From Pseudomonadales bacterium (GTDB lineage Bacteria; Pseudomonadota; Gammaproteobacteria; Pseudomonadales; UBA5518), in contig JACKOP010000003.1 in the NCBI GenBank assembly GCA_024234165.1, positions 434,001 through 498,000 of the forward strand: DNA of 64,000 nt. Reading direction: 5' to 3'. A model generated the notes under the pieces. It was not told the origin of the DNA. It worked only from the letters and a program-made list of their open reading frames with translations, and ran no database searches. A program made the position numbers and the translations under genes. This document shows, piece by piece, positions 35,816 to 43,773 of this stretch. How positions within the stretch are numbered: the stretch's first letter is position 1; each line of letters opens with the position of its first letter.

Positions 35816-36755
35816 TGTTTCTCCCGAGCCACGGTTCGCTGTCATCGTGCCGGCCTGGAATGCCGCCGGTACCCTTGCCCGAGCGCTCGATTCGGTATTG
35901 GCGCAAACCTGGCCAGCACACGAGATCATCGTGGTCGACGACGGTTCCACGGACGGCACTGCGGAGGTGGCGGCAAGGTACGGCCAGCGTATCCGGCTGA
36001 TCAGCCAGACCAACAGCGGTGTTTCGGCGGCTCGCAATGCCGGTGCGGCAGTCGCTGTGGCCGAGTGGCTGTGCTTCCTGGACGCCGACGACTGGTATTA
36101 CCCCGAGCGACTCGCCACCTACGCTGCGTTCATTCGCGACGACGGCAGGCTCGACTTCCTGACCGGTGACTTCGACTACGTCGATGTCGATGGCAGGCAT
36201 CTGCGCCGCTCGATGGAATCGACGTCGGCTGGCCGCACCCTGCTTGCAACGGTGCGTGACGAGCGGGCCGTGATGGAAGGTGCACTGCTGGGCGAGTTCA
36301 TTGCGGCGCATTTTGGCGACACCCACACCCTCACCGTGCCGCGCACGAGTTTTCACGCTCTGGGCGGCTATCCGACCGGGTTTGCCGTATGCGAGGACGT
36401 GAACTTCCTGATCCGTCTCTGCGCCCGCAGTCGGCGCGTCGGGGTGGTGTGTACGCCGCTCGCGGCCTACTGCATCCACGAGCGGAGTGCGACGCGTTCC
36501 GACCCGCTGCGCGCACAGCGCCAGACGGTGGCGGCATTGCAGCAACTGGAGCCGCAATTGCGTGGCGCCCCCGCGCATGTACGCCACGGCCTGGCGCAGG
36601 CCATTGCGCACGCCCGTTACGATCTGGCCATCTGCCTGTTGCGCGCGGGCCAACGAGGAGCGGCGCTGCGAGCGATTTTCCCGTTGCTCGCACTCGGCAA
36701 TGCGTGGGCGCTGCGCTCGGTATTGTCGGTTGCGAAAGCGGCGCTGAGTGCATAG
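35805..36755 (+). CDS. Family 2 glycosyltransferase
   Basis: 316 residues. GT-A motifs are FAVIVPAWNAAGTLARALDS, IIVVDDGSTDGTAEV and the DXD-like FLDADDWYYPERL (about 88-100). GVSAARNAGAAV is present, and the C-terminal part continues for about 120 residues without membrane helices. It adds a sugar at the inner membrane; the donor is unknown. The ATG at 35805 lies inside the end of the sulfotransferase gene, so translation is probably coupled. Confidence 0.92.
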   Translation: MAVDVSPEPRFAVIVPAWNAAGTLARALDSVLAQTWPAHEIIVVDDGSTDGTAEVAARYGQRIRLISQTNSGVSAARNAGAAVAVAEWLCFLDADDWYYPERLATYAAFIRDDGRLDFLTGDFDYVDVDGRHLRRSMESTSAGRTLLATVRDERAVMEGALLGEFIAAHFGDTHTLTVPRTSFHALGGYPTGFAVCEDVNFLIRLCARSRRVGVVCTPLAAYCIHERSATRSDPLRAQRQTVAALQQLEPQLRGAPAHVRHGLAQAIAHARYDLAICLLRAGQRGAALRAIFPLLALGNAWALRSVLSVAKAALSA

Positions 36756-36759
36756 CCCC

Positions 36760-37920
36760 ATGACGGATAGGCAATGCATTCTTGTGATCAGCGAACTGTT
36801 CCTGCCCACCAAGGGCGGCACCGCGGTGTGGTTCGACGAGGTCTACCGCCGCCTTGGCGGCAAGGAAATTCACATCGTGACCGCTGCCGTGCTGGGTGGC
36901 GAGGCGCATGACGCCAGCCACCCGAACACGATTCATCGGCTGGACTTGCGACGCTCTCCATGGCTGCGACCCGAATCGCTCGCCATGTACCTGAAGTTGC
37001 TGTGCAAGTGCCTGGTGTTGCTGGCCACACACCGCTTCGATGCGATACACGCCGGGCGCGTGCTGCCCGAGGGACTGGTTGGCTGGTGTGCCGCACGTCT
37101 CTTCGGCAAGTCGCTGGTGATCTACGCCCACGGCGAGGAGATCACCACCTGGCGCCAGAGCGGCAAGTTCCGGGTCATGTGCTTTGCCTACCGCCATGCG
37201 GACACGGTGATCGCGAACAGCGAATTCACCCGGAATGAATTGCTGAAGATCGGCGTCAGCGCGCAACGCATCGTGCTGATCCATCCTGGGGTGGATATAG
37301 CTCGCTTCCGCCCGGGCTTGCCCTGCGATGATCTGCGTACGCAGTTGGGTTGTGGTGAATCGGACCAACTGTTGCTGTCTGTGGGGCGGCTCAGCCGGCG
37401 CAAGGGTTTCGACCAGGTGATCCGTTGCGTACAGCGCCTGCTGCCCGAGCATCCCGAGCTGCACTACGCACTGGTTGGAATCGGTGAGGATCAGCAGTAC
37501 CTGCAGGAATTGGCGCACGAATGTGGCGTCGCGCATCGCGTGCATCTGCTCGGGCACGTGGCGGCCGCGGACCTGCCACGCTGGTACAACGCCGCCGACG
37601 TGTTCGTGATGCCAAACCGTGAGATCGACGGCGATACCGAGGGTTTTGGCATGGTGTTCATCGAGGCTTCTGCCTGTGGCACACCCGTGGTCGCGGGTGA
37701 TGCCGGCGGTACCGCGTCCGCCGTCAACAACGGCGTGAACGGCTACCGGGTGGACGGCAACTCGCTCGATGCGATCACCGCCGCCGTGCATCGACTGCTT
37801 GTGGTGCCCCTATTGCGTGAGCAAATGTCGGCGTCGGCGCATCAGTGGGCGACGCAGGGGTTTTCGTGGGACCGCGTGGCGAGCGCGACACGTGCGATCG
37901 CACGGCAGGCAGGAAAATGA
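36760..37920 (+). CDS. Family 4 glycosyltransferase
   Basis: 386 residues, GT-B. The N-terminus reads ILVISELFLPTKGGTAVWFDEVYRRL; the donor half has LSVGRLSRRKGFDQVIRCVQ, LLGHVAAADLPRWYNAADVF, and the E-x7-E region GFGMVFIEASACGTPVVAGDAGG. It resembles PimB/WfcD-like mannosyl- or hexosyltransferases; donor unknown. The ATG at 36760 is chosen over a GTG at 36748 that overlaps the previous gene. Confidence 0.92.
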   Translation: MTDRQCILVISELFLPTKGGTAVWFDEVYRRLGGKEIHIVTAAVLGGEAHDASHPNTIHRLDLRRSPWLRPESLAMYLKLLCKCLVLLATHRFDAIHAGRVLPEGLVGWCAARLFGKSLVIYAHGEEITTWRQSGKFRVMCFAYRHADTVIANSEFTRNELLKIGVSAQRIVLIHPGVDIARFRPGLPCDDLRTQLGCGESDQLLLSVGRLSRRKGFDQVIRCVQRLLPEHPELHYALVGIGEDQQYLQELAHECGVAHRVHLLGHVAAADLPRWYNAADVFVMPNREIDGDTEGFGMVFIEASACGTPVVAGDAGGTASAVNNGVNGYRVDGNSLDAITAAVHRLLVVPLLREQMSASAHQWATQGFSWDRVASATRAIARQAGK

Positions 37921-38768
37921 CCCGACCAGATTCTTCGAATCCCACACCTCGTACCGGTCATGACAGGCGCTCCCTGCGCGAGCGTGCGGAGCGCAAGCTC
38001 TTTCGCGGCTACAAGACAGTACGCCAACATATCGGGCCGAGATTGCCGCGCACCCATGTCTTCGTGGCCGGCATGCAACGTTCGGGCACCAATATGCTGA
38101 TGGAGCTGCTGGACTGGAACCGTCATACCGACGTCTACCATGAGACCGATCCGCGTGCGTTCACGCCGGGCTATGAAATGCACACTCCGGAGGCAATCCG
38201 CGCTTTGGCGCAACGCAGTCCCGCCCCGTTCTTCGTCATCAAGTCCTTGTGCGAACTGGACCGTCTGCGTGAACTTCTTGATGATTTCACGCCCGCGAAG
38301 GCCGTCTGGATCGTGCGCGACTACCACGGCAGCAGCCGCTCCGCGGTGCGCTCGTTCGGCAACTTCGTGCCGCAGTTGCGGCGTTTGGCGAAGGACAAAT
38401 CAGCCGGAGCGTGGCGCGGGCGTGGCATGAGCGACGAGACGCAGGCATTGTTGCGTGAAATGGCCAGTCTCGAGCTGAGCGAGCTCGATGGCGCCGCGCT
38501 GATGTGGTACTACCGCAATATCCTGTATTTCGAGCAGCGCCTGGACGAGGATCCTCGAGTCGAGATGCTTCGCTATGAGGACCTGATTGTCCATCCGCAG
38601 GCCATGTTGATGCGGATTGCTTCGTTCCTGGACCTTTCGGGTTGTTCGCCCTGGATGACTCGGTATGTGAAAGAGGGTGCCGCGTTGCAGCGTAATCCAA
38701 ATCCGCACGTCCCGTTGTTGACACAGGTCGATGCACGTTGTAGAGAACTTCTTGAGCGATTTGATTGA
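37917..38768 (+). CDS. Sulfotransferase-family protein (second copy)
   Basis: 283 residues. The PAPS-binding P-loop is HVFVAGMQRSGTNMLMELL (about 45-63), and the 3'-phosphate region is KAVWIVRDYHGSSRSAVRSF. LRYEDLIVHPQAMLMRIASFL closes the fold. It belongs to a different branch from the copy at 34874, judging by its distinct flanking residues. It overlaps the upstream glycosyltransferase stop by four bases (ATGA), so it is translationally coupled and probably modifies the same glycan. Confidence 0.86.
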   Translation: MTRPDSSNPTPRTGHDRRSLRERAERKLFRGYKTVRQHIGPRLPRTHVFVAGMQRSGTNMLMELLDWNRHTDVYHETDPRAFTPGYEMHTPEAIRALAQRSPAPFFVIKSLCELDRLRELLDDFTPAKAVWIVRDYHGSSRSAVRSFGNFVPQLRRLAKDKSAGAWRGRGMSDETQALLREMASLELSELDGAALMWYYRNILYFEQRLDEDPRVEMLRYEDLIVHPQAMLMRIASFLDLSGCSPWMTRYVKEGAALQRNPNPHVPLLTQVDARCRELLERFD

Positions 38769-38787
38769 CCGTGACCGGAGGCGTGCC

Positions 38788-39213
38788 GTGAACCGATATG
38801 GAAGTTTCCCGCCCGTGCAGCGGATTGCCTGTCGTATTCTTCTGCTTTCGGGGCTTTTATTCGCGAGCCATGCTTCGGCGGTCAAGCCGTTTGCCCCTAC
38901 GCCACCGGAGATCCGTATGCTGCCGCCGTATTGTGCGGCCAGATTGGGTGCTCCTGGTGCGGCGGCCTCGGCAGCCTCGTGGAAGCAGCGGCTTGGTGCA
39001 GAGAACTATCTACATATACATCATTATTGTTATGGATTGAATTTCATGAACCGTGCACGTGCCGCCGCCAACAAGAATGATCGTAAGTACTATCTGCAGC
39101 AAGCCGTCAATAATTTCAATTATGTGCTGCAACGCTGGAGTCCAGCTTATCAATTGTCGGGTACTGCGAAAACCTACAAATCGCAAGCAGAATCGATGCT
39201 TCGGATGAACTGA
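38788..39213 (+). CDS. Small exported protein with Cys/His-rich motif
   Basis: 141 residues. Signal peptide IACRILLLSGLLFASHASA with cleavage near residue 31. The mature part (about 110 residues) has PPYCAARLG, WKQRLGAENYLHIHHYCYGL and NRARAAANKNDRKYYLQQAV, which look like the first turns of a TPR-like helical hairpin. The two cysteines could form a disulfide in the periplasm. I do not recognise a named family. The GTG at 38788 is chosen for its GGAGG ribosome binding site seven bases upstream. It sits within the decoration cassette right after a sulfotransferase gene. Confidence 0.8.
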   Translation: MNRYGSFPPVQRIACRILLLSGLLFASHASAVKPFAPTPPEIRMLPPYCAARLGAPGAAASAASWKQRLGAENYLHIHHYCYGLNFMNRARAAANKNDRKYYLQQAVNNFNYVLQRWSPAYQLSGTAKTYKSQAESMLRMN

Positions 39214-39301
39214 AGCATGAGCTCCTGAAATCCATCGTGTGAGACAATATGGTCAGCCCGATATCGCGTGAGCTGCACAATCATCCAGGACAGTCGGGGA
39301 C

Positions 39302-40309
39302 ATGGCTCCGGTCGGCATGGTCGCGCATATGAATGCCGTTCCCGTGCATCCTCCAGTTGAACAGAATCTGATCTCGGTGATCATGCCTTGTTACAACTCA
39401 GCTCACTATCTGGCAGAAGCCATCGGTAGTGTGATGAACCAGGCGCACGTGCAGACAGAGTTGATCGTTGTGGATGATGGTTCTAGTGACGAGAGCGTGG
39501 CGGTCGTTCGTCGGCTCATTCAGGACCATCCTGATCGAATCCGATTGCTCGAACAAGGCAATACCGGACCCTATCCCGCGCGCAATTTCGGGCTGTCCCG
39601 CGCACGCGGTGAGTTTATTGCGTTCCTGGACGCCGACGATTGGTGGGCGCCAGATTGTCTGGAAAAATTACATGCAGCATTGATGGAGAGTCAGGCTGTG
39701 CTTGCCTATTGCGGTTGGCAGAATTTGGGGCCTGGCGCACCCGGAACAATGCCTCATATTCCACCAGATCATGGTGAAGGCCTCGCAACTGTAAGTAGCT
39801 TCCTGCGCTCTTGCCCATGGCCGATTCATGCGGCACTGGTTCGGCGCACGGCCATAGACGCCGTACGGGGCTTTTCTACACGTCGCTTCACCTCGATGGA
39901 TTACGACTTGTGGCTGCGGTTGTATGCGTACGATCAACGGCTCGTGCGTGTGCCGGAAGTGCTTGCATTCTATCGCTGGCATGACCATGGACAGATCTCC
40001 AAGACGAAATGGAGGCAGGTTCTTGATGCACGCATGGTTCGACAGGATTTCATCAATGACAATCCTGCCCTGGTCAATGGGCTGGATGCCGTTTCGCAGC
40101 GAGAACTGATAAACGCTCCATTGCTCAAGGAGGCCTATCGGGCTCATTGGAATCGTGATCTGGTCAGCGCTCAAAAATTATTTCGCGAAACATTGAAGCA
40201 TAACGCATGGACCATCGCAGATCTGAAGTATCTGATACCGTCACTTCTGCCCGAAAGACTGTACCGATTGCTCGTCTCCATGCTGGATGTGCGGAGCGAG
40301 GTGCGCTGA
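39302..40309 (+). CDS. Family 2 glycosyltransferase
   Basis: 335 residues. GT-A motifs are LISVIMPCYNSAHYLAEAIG, LIVVDDGSSDESVAVV and the DXD-like FLDADDWWAPDCL. RRFTSMDYDLWLRLYAYD is the usual C-terminal acceptor-side motif. Base composition is lower in GC than the flanking genes. The exact start is uncertain: ATGs at 39302, 39317 and 39329 are in frame, and conservation starts only at about residue 23. Confidence 0.9.
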   Translation: MAPVGMVAHMNAVPVHPPVEQNLISVIMPCYNSAHYLAEAIGSVMNQAHVQTELIVVDDGSSDESVAVVRRLIQDHPDRIRLLEQGNTGPYPARNFGLSRARGEFIAFLDADDWWAPDCLEKLHAALMESQAVLAYCGWQNLGPGAPGTMPHIPPDHGEGLATVSSFLRSCPWPIHAALVRRTAIDAVRGFSTRRFTSMDYDLWLRLYAYDQRLVRVPEVLAFYRWHDHGQISKTKWRQVLDARMVRQDFINDNPALVNGLDAVSQRELINAPLLKEAYRAHWNRDLVSAQKLFRETLKHNAWTIADLKYLIPSLLPERLYRLLVSMLDVRSEVR

Positions 40310-40347
40310 ATGATGTGAGTGTTTTATATTATCCGGTCCGGAAAAAT

Positions 40348-41142
40348 ATGGATATAAAGAATGCAATTCGAGTTCCGGTTTTGATGTATCACCGTGTCGG
40401 TGAGACGAGAAACGATCAGGAGCGCAGGTATTGTGTCGAACCTGCCCGATTCGCGCTGCACATGCACTCATTGGAGCAGGCTGGCTGGCGTGCCGTGTCA
40501 TTGGCTGATTTTTTTCTCTGGCTGGACGGCAACATGGAGTTTCCTGAAAAGTCCTTCCTGTTGACCTTCGATGATGGCTTTCTCGGGGTCCACGAACATG
40601 CTGCCCCTGTCCTCTGCCGGATGAACTGGTTGCCCACGATATTTCTGGTCAGCCAACTGATTGGCAAGCGCGATATTTGGCCCGGAAAACGTAGCTCGGC
40701 TGCTGACACCCATCCGTTGATGAGTGTCCATCATATTCGTGAACTCCATTCGCTCGGGTTCGGTTTCCAGTCGCATACTCGTCATCATGTCGATCTGCCA
40801 GCGTTGGATGACACGAATCTGCGGCTGGAATTGAAAGGTGCACGGGAAGACCTCGAAGGAATTCTCGGGGAGCCGGTACTTCATTTGGCCTATCCTTATG
40901 GGCGCCATGACGAACGAGTTCTGCACGCTGTTCGCGAGGCTGGATACCAATCAGCCTTTTCTACCCAGCCGGGTTTCAACAGACGTGCCATTGATCGTTT
41001 CCGACTGCGCCGATTGGATGTTTTTGGAACGGATTCTCCGGCAGCATTGTGTCGCAAGATTGAATTCGGCTGTAACGATGGCTCCCTGTGGCATAGCATC
41101 CGCTATCGGACGAGCCGAGTTACGTCTCGACTCGGATTTTAG
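40348..41142 (+). CDS. Polysaccharide deacetylase
   Basis: 264 residues. NodB motifs are VPVLMYHRVGE, FLLTFDDGFLGVHEHA (catalytic aspartates), the metal-binding pair in FQSHTRHHVDL, and LAYPYGRHDERV. The family de-N-acetylates GlcNAc polymers, and this one is of the PgaB/IcaB-like short type. No clear signal peptide is seen with the ATG at 40348; a GTG at 40315 is an alternative start. The 38 bp between it and the previous gene are AT-rich. Composition is low in GC. Confidence 0.88.
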   Translation: MDIKNAIRVPVLMYHRVGETRNDQERRYCVEPARFALHMHSLEQAGWRAVSLADFFLWLDGNMEFPEKSFLLTFDDGFLGVHEHAAPVLCRMNWLPTIFLVSQLIGKRDIWPGKRSSAADTHPLMSVHHIRELHSLGFGFQSHTRHHVDLPALDDTNLRLELKGAREDLEGILGEPVLHLAYPYGRHDERVLHAVREAGYQSAFSTQPGFNRRAIDRFRLRRLDVFGTDSPAALCRKIEFGCNDGSLWHSIRYRTSRVTSRLGF

Positions 41143-41184
41143 CGACGAATCTCATCTCCATTCGTGTGGGTCGGATCAATCAAG

Positions 41185-42144
41185 ATGGACGCAAGCATCA
41201 TTGTCTGTACATATAACCGTGCAGACTCTCTGCGCGACACGCTTAAGGCATTGCGAGGGCAGCGGGCACCAGAGCAGTGTGAATGGGAGGTATTGGTAGT
41301 CGATAACAATTCCAGCGACCATACTCGTCGAGTGGTGGAAGACGAGAAGCATGTGTGGCCGCGACTGCGCTATGAATTCGAAACGCATCAGGGGCTCTCG
41401 CATGCGCGGAACCACGGCATTACTTGTGCGAAGGGCGATGTTCTTCTTTTTACCGACGATGATGTGTTGCCGGAGCCCGATTGGCTCATCGTCACCCTGA
41501 CCGGATTGGAACGCTATCGCGCTGATGCGTGTGGTGGCTATATCGCTCCCATCTGGGAAGAGCCTCCGCCTGAGTGGCTTACCGAGCGCTTTTATGGGTT
41601 TCTGGCTGTACGCACGGATCGAGAAGATGATTATCCCATCGCCTCCGCAGCCCAGGCTCCTTTTGGCGCAAACATGGCCTTCAGGAGATGCGTTTTCGAC
41701 CAGGTTGGAATGTTTGATACCGAGCGTGGACGCAAGGGGAAAGTGCTTGCAAGCGGTGAAGATGGAGAGATGTTTGAACGAATTTTGGATGCGGGACTCA
41801 AGGCAGTCTTTCTTGGAAAATCCAGAGTCCACCACAAGGTAGAAGCCTTCCGTACCACCAAAGCCTATCTGCGACGATGGCGCCTGCAGACCAGTCGCAA
41901 CCTGGCAGTTGCGCGTGGTGTGCCCGGTGACCGTAGATTGTTCAATGTTCCGGTGTATATCGTGTTTCAGTTTTTCAGGGCCGTGGCACGAGCCATTGGC
42001 GCACGGTTCACTCAACCCGGTGATGAGGCATTCAATCGCGAGATGGTCGTTTGCCACTTTTTGGGCACCTTTCAGGGGCTTTGGCAAGGCAGGCGAGGTC
42101 AAAGGCGTGTTGATGATGTTCCCAGGTCTGATCCGTCGGCCTGA
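41185..42144 (+). CDS. Family 2 glycosyltransferase
   Basis: 319 residues. MDASIIVCTYNRADSLRDTL and VLVVDNNSSDHTRRVV open the GT-A fold; LLFTDDDVLPEPDWL is the DXD region, and GANMAFRRCVFDQVGMFD and LASGEDGEMFERIL are typical of this GT2 subgroup. It ends without membrane helices. The ATG at 41185 is chosen; the frame reaches back to 41164. It ends the plus-strand part of the cassette and is convergent with the flippase gene. Confidence 0.91.
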   Translation: MDASIIVCTYNRADSLRDTLKALRGQRAPEQCEWEVLVVDNNSSDHTRRVVEDEKHVWPRLRYEFETHQGLSHARNHGITCAKGDVLLFTDDDVLPEPDWLIVTLTGLERYRADACGGYIAPIWEEPPPEWLTERFYGFLAVRTDREDDYPIASAAQAPFGANMAFRRCVFDQVGMFDTERGRKGKVLASGEDGEMFERILDAGLKAVFLGKSRVHHKVEAFRTTKAYLRRWRLQTSRNLAVARGVPGDRRLFNVPVYIVFQFFRAVARAIGARFTQPGDEAFNREMVVCHFLGTFQGLWQGRRGQRRVDDVPRSDPSA

Positions 42145-42253
42145 GTGAGGTGAATCCATCCGGGATGACGAGAGACACATGGCATGTCTGAAAATAGATG
42201 CATGTTTTGAGGATGCCAGGACAAAAGCGGATGGCTCACAGGTCTGCTGAATG

Positions 42254-42277
42254 ATCCGATGCCGGAGCCGGATTTTT
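42254..42277 (+). terminator. Possible weak intrinsic terminator
   Basis: ATCCG and CGGAT form a 5-bp stem with a ten-base loop, followed by TTTTC. It lies in the 168-bp gap after the last plus-strand glycosyltransferase gene. The stem is short, so the call is tentative. Confidence 0.3.
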
Positions 42278-42312
42278 CACTGTATGCGTCCATGTTTTCC
42301 TGGATGGAAATT

Positions 42313-43773
42313 CTAGCGCTTCCGTCTTAATGCATGGCGCCAGCGGGCGGATTCTCCAGCGATTTCCTCGAGTGATGAGAAGATGAAGACGCCCAGTAAG
42401 CATGTGCCAGCTATCAGAAGCGAGGTTCCCAGGAATATGGGATCGGATTTTTCGATCGATAATTGCATGCAAAGGGTGCTGGCAAGGAGTAATCCACCAA
42501 GCGTTGCACCACTGACTACAATTCCTGGCTGAATGACGCGGAAGATATCGCGCCGATTCACTTGAATGCACCGACTGACCAGCCATGCGAAATGCATGCT
42601 CGTGTAGAATCGGACGAGTAGTACACCCCATGCCGCTCCAGTCAGGCCCCAGCGCATGCCGACGACGCATGCTGCCCCGTTCAACAGTAGCGAGATGATC
42701 TGCACCCATAACTCTTGGCTGAGACGGTTCTGTGCAGCGAGGAGTGCACCGGCAGGATTGATAAATGATGAGAAAGCCAGAGCCCACGCCAAAACACTCA
42801 TCGGTGCTGCTGCATCAGTCCACTTGGGTCCATAGACGAAGGTGATCAACGGTTCTGCCAGCCAACTTAATACGATGTACGCAGGAAGCGTGTAGATGAA
42901 GAGAAGTGTCACGGTTTTGAGAAACAGATACTTGCTCTTGTCAGGGTTGTCTTGCTCCGCCGAAAGCGCACGAAAGACCGGTTGGTAAACAGAGGCGCTT
43001 ATCGTCGCGTATGGCAACTTGGACAAGCTATCTGCCTTGTTGAAAAGACCGACTGCGGCCGGGCTGGCCAACCGACCGATGACGAAATTGTTCACTTGGC
43101 CGCGAAGGTAATCAACGATATCGAGAGCTGCAAATTTTATCCCGGTACCCCCTAGACGGTTGGTACGTTCTACATCGAATGCAAAAGCGAGTTGCAAGGG
43201 TGTCTGTCGCGATAGCAGATACCAATTCACGAAGCTGCCAAGAAGACCGGAAAAGGCAAGACTCCATACGCCCATGCCACTCCAGGCCATATAGACGCTC
43301 GTAATGCTGGTCAAGAGTCCGCTGATGACGCCGATGATGGCTCGTACCTTGAATCGCATGTTCCTGTGCAACCAGATGCTGTGGTTGCTTACGAGCGGAC
43401 GCAGCAGAAAATTGATGGCGGTGACGCGAAGCAGTGCTGCATAAATGGGTTCGTCGTACCAACGCGCAAAGTATGGTGCAATGAAAAAAAAGAATGCGAA
43501 TATGAGCACGCAGATCACGAATTGCATCGTGAACACGACGTTGAAGTCGTGCTGATCGGCATCCTTGCTGCGGACCAAAGCCTGTCCCATGCCGCCACTG
43601 GCAATGAGTCCGGCAATCCCCGTGAAGATCTGGACGGTGACCAGCAGGCCGAAATCCTCTGGCAAGAGTAGGCGTGCGAGGATGACACCGAACGCAAAGT
43701 TCAGTGCCTGGCTGCCGAGGTTGCCAGCCAGTACCCATTGCACACTGCCGCGAATCGATTGGGCAACGCTCAT
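42313..43773 (-). CDS. Wzx-like polysaccharide flippase (MOP superfamily)
   Basis: 486 residues with about 12-14 hydrophobic helices. The start QSIRGSVQWVLAGNLGSQAL followed by FAFGVILARLLLPEDFGLLV is the usual opening of PST-type exporters. LSKLPYATISASVYQPVFRALS is the helix-loop typical of the family. It should flip lipid-linked repeat units across the inner membrane. The start codon overlaps the stop of the upstream sulfatase-fold gene. The gene is lower in GC than the XrtA core. Confidence 0.92.
   Translation of the reverse strand: MSVAQSIRGSVQWVLAGNLGSQALNFAFGVILARLLLPEDFGLLVTVQIFTGIAGLIASGGMGQALVRSKDADQHDFNVVFTMQFVICVLIFAFFFFIAPYFARWYDEPIYAALLRVTAINFLLRPLVSNHSIWLHRNMRFKVRAIIGVISGLLTSITSVYMAWSGMGVWSLAFSGLLGSFVNWYLLSRQTPLQLAFAFDVERTNRLGGTGIKFAALDIVDYLRGQVNNFVIGRLASPAAVGLFNKADSLSKLPYATISASVYQPVFRALSAEQDNPDKSKYLFLKTVTLLFIYTLPAYIVLSWLAEPLITFVYGPKWTDAAAPMSVLAWALAFSSFINPAGALLAAQNRLSQELWVQIISLLLNGAACVVGMRWGLTGAAWGVLLVRFYTSMHFAWLVSRCIQVNRRDIFRVIQPGIVVSGATLGGLLLASTLCMQLSIEKSDPIFLGTSLLIAGTCLLGVFIFSSLEEIAGESARWRHALRRKR

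Noticed and set aside
33980..36037. Minus-strand open frame of 685 codons
   Set aside because: Antisense to the deacetylase-like and sulfotransferase genes, and without any conserved motif.
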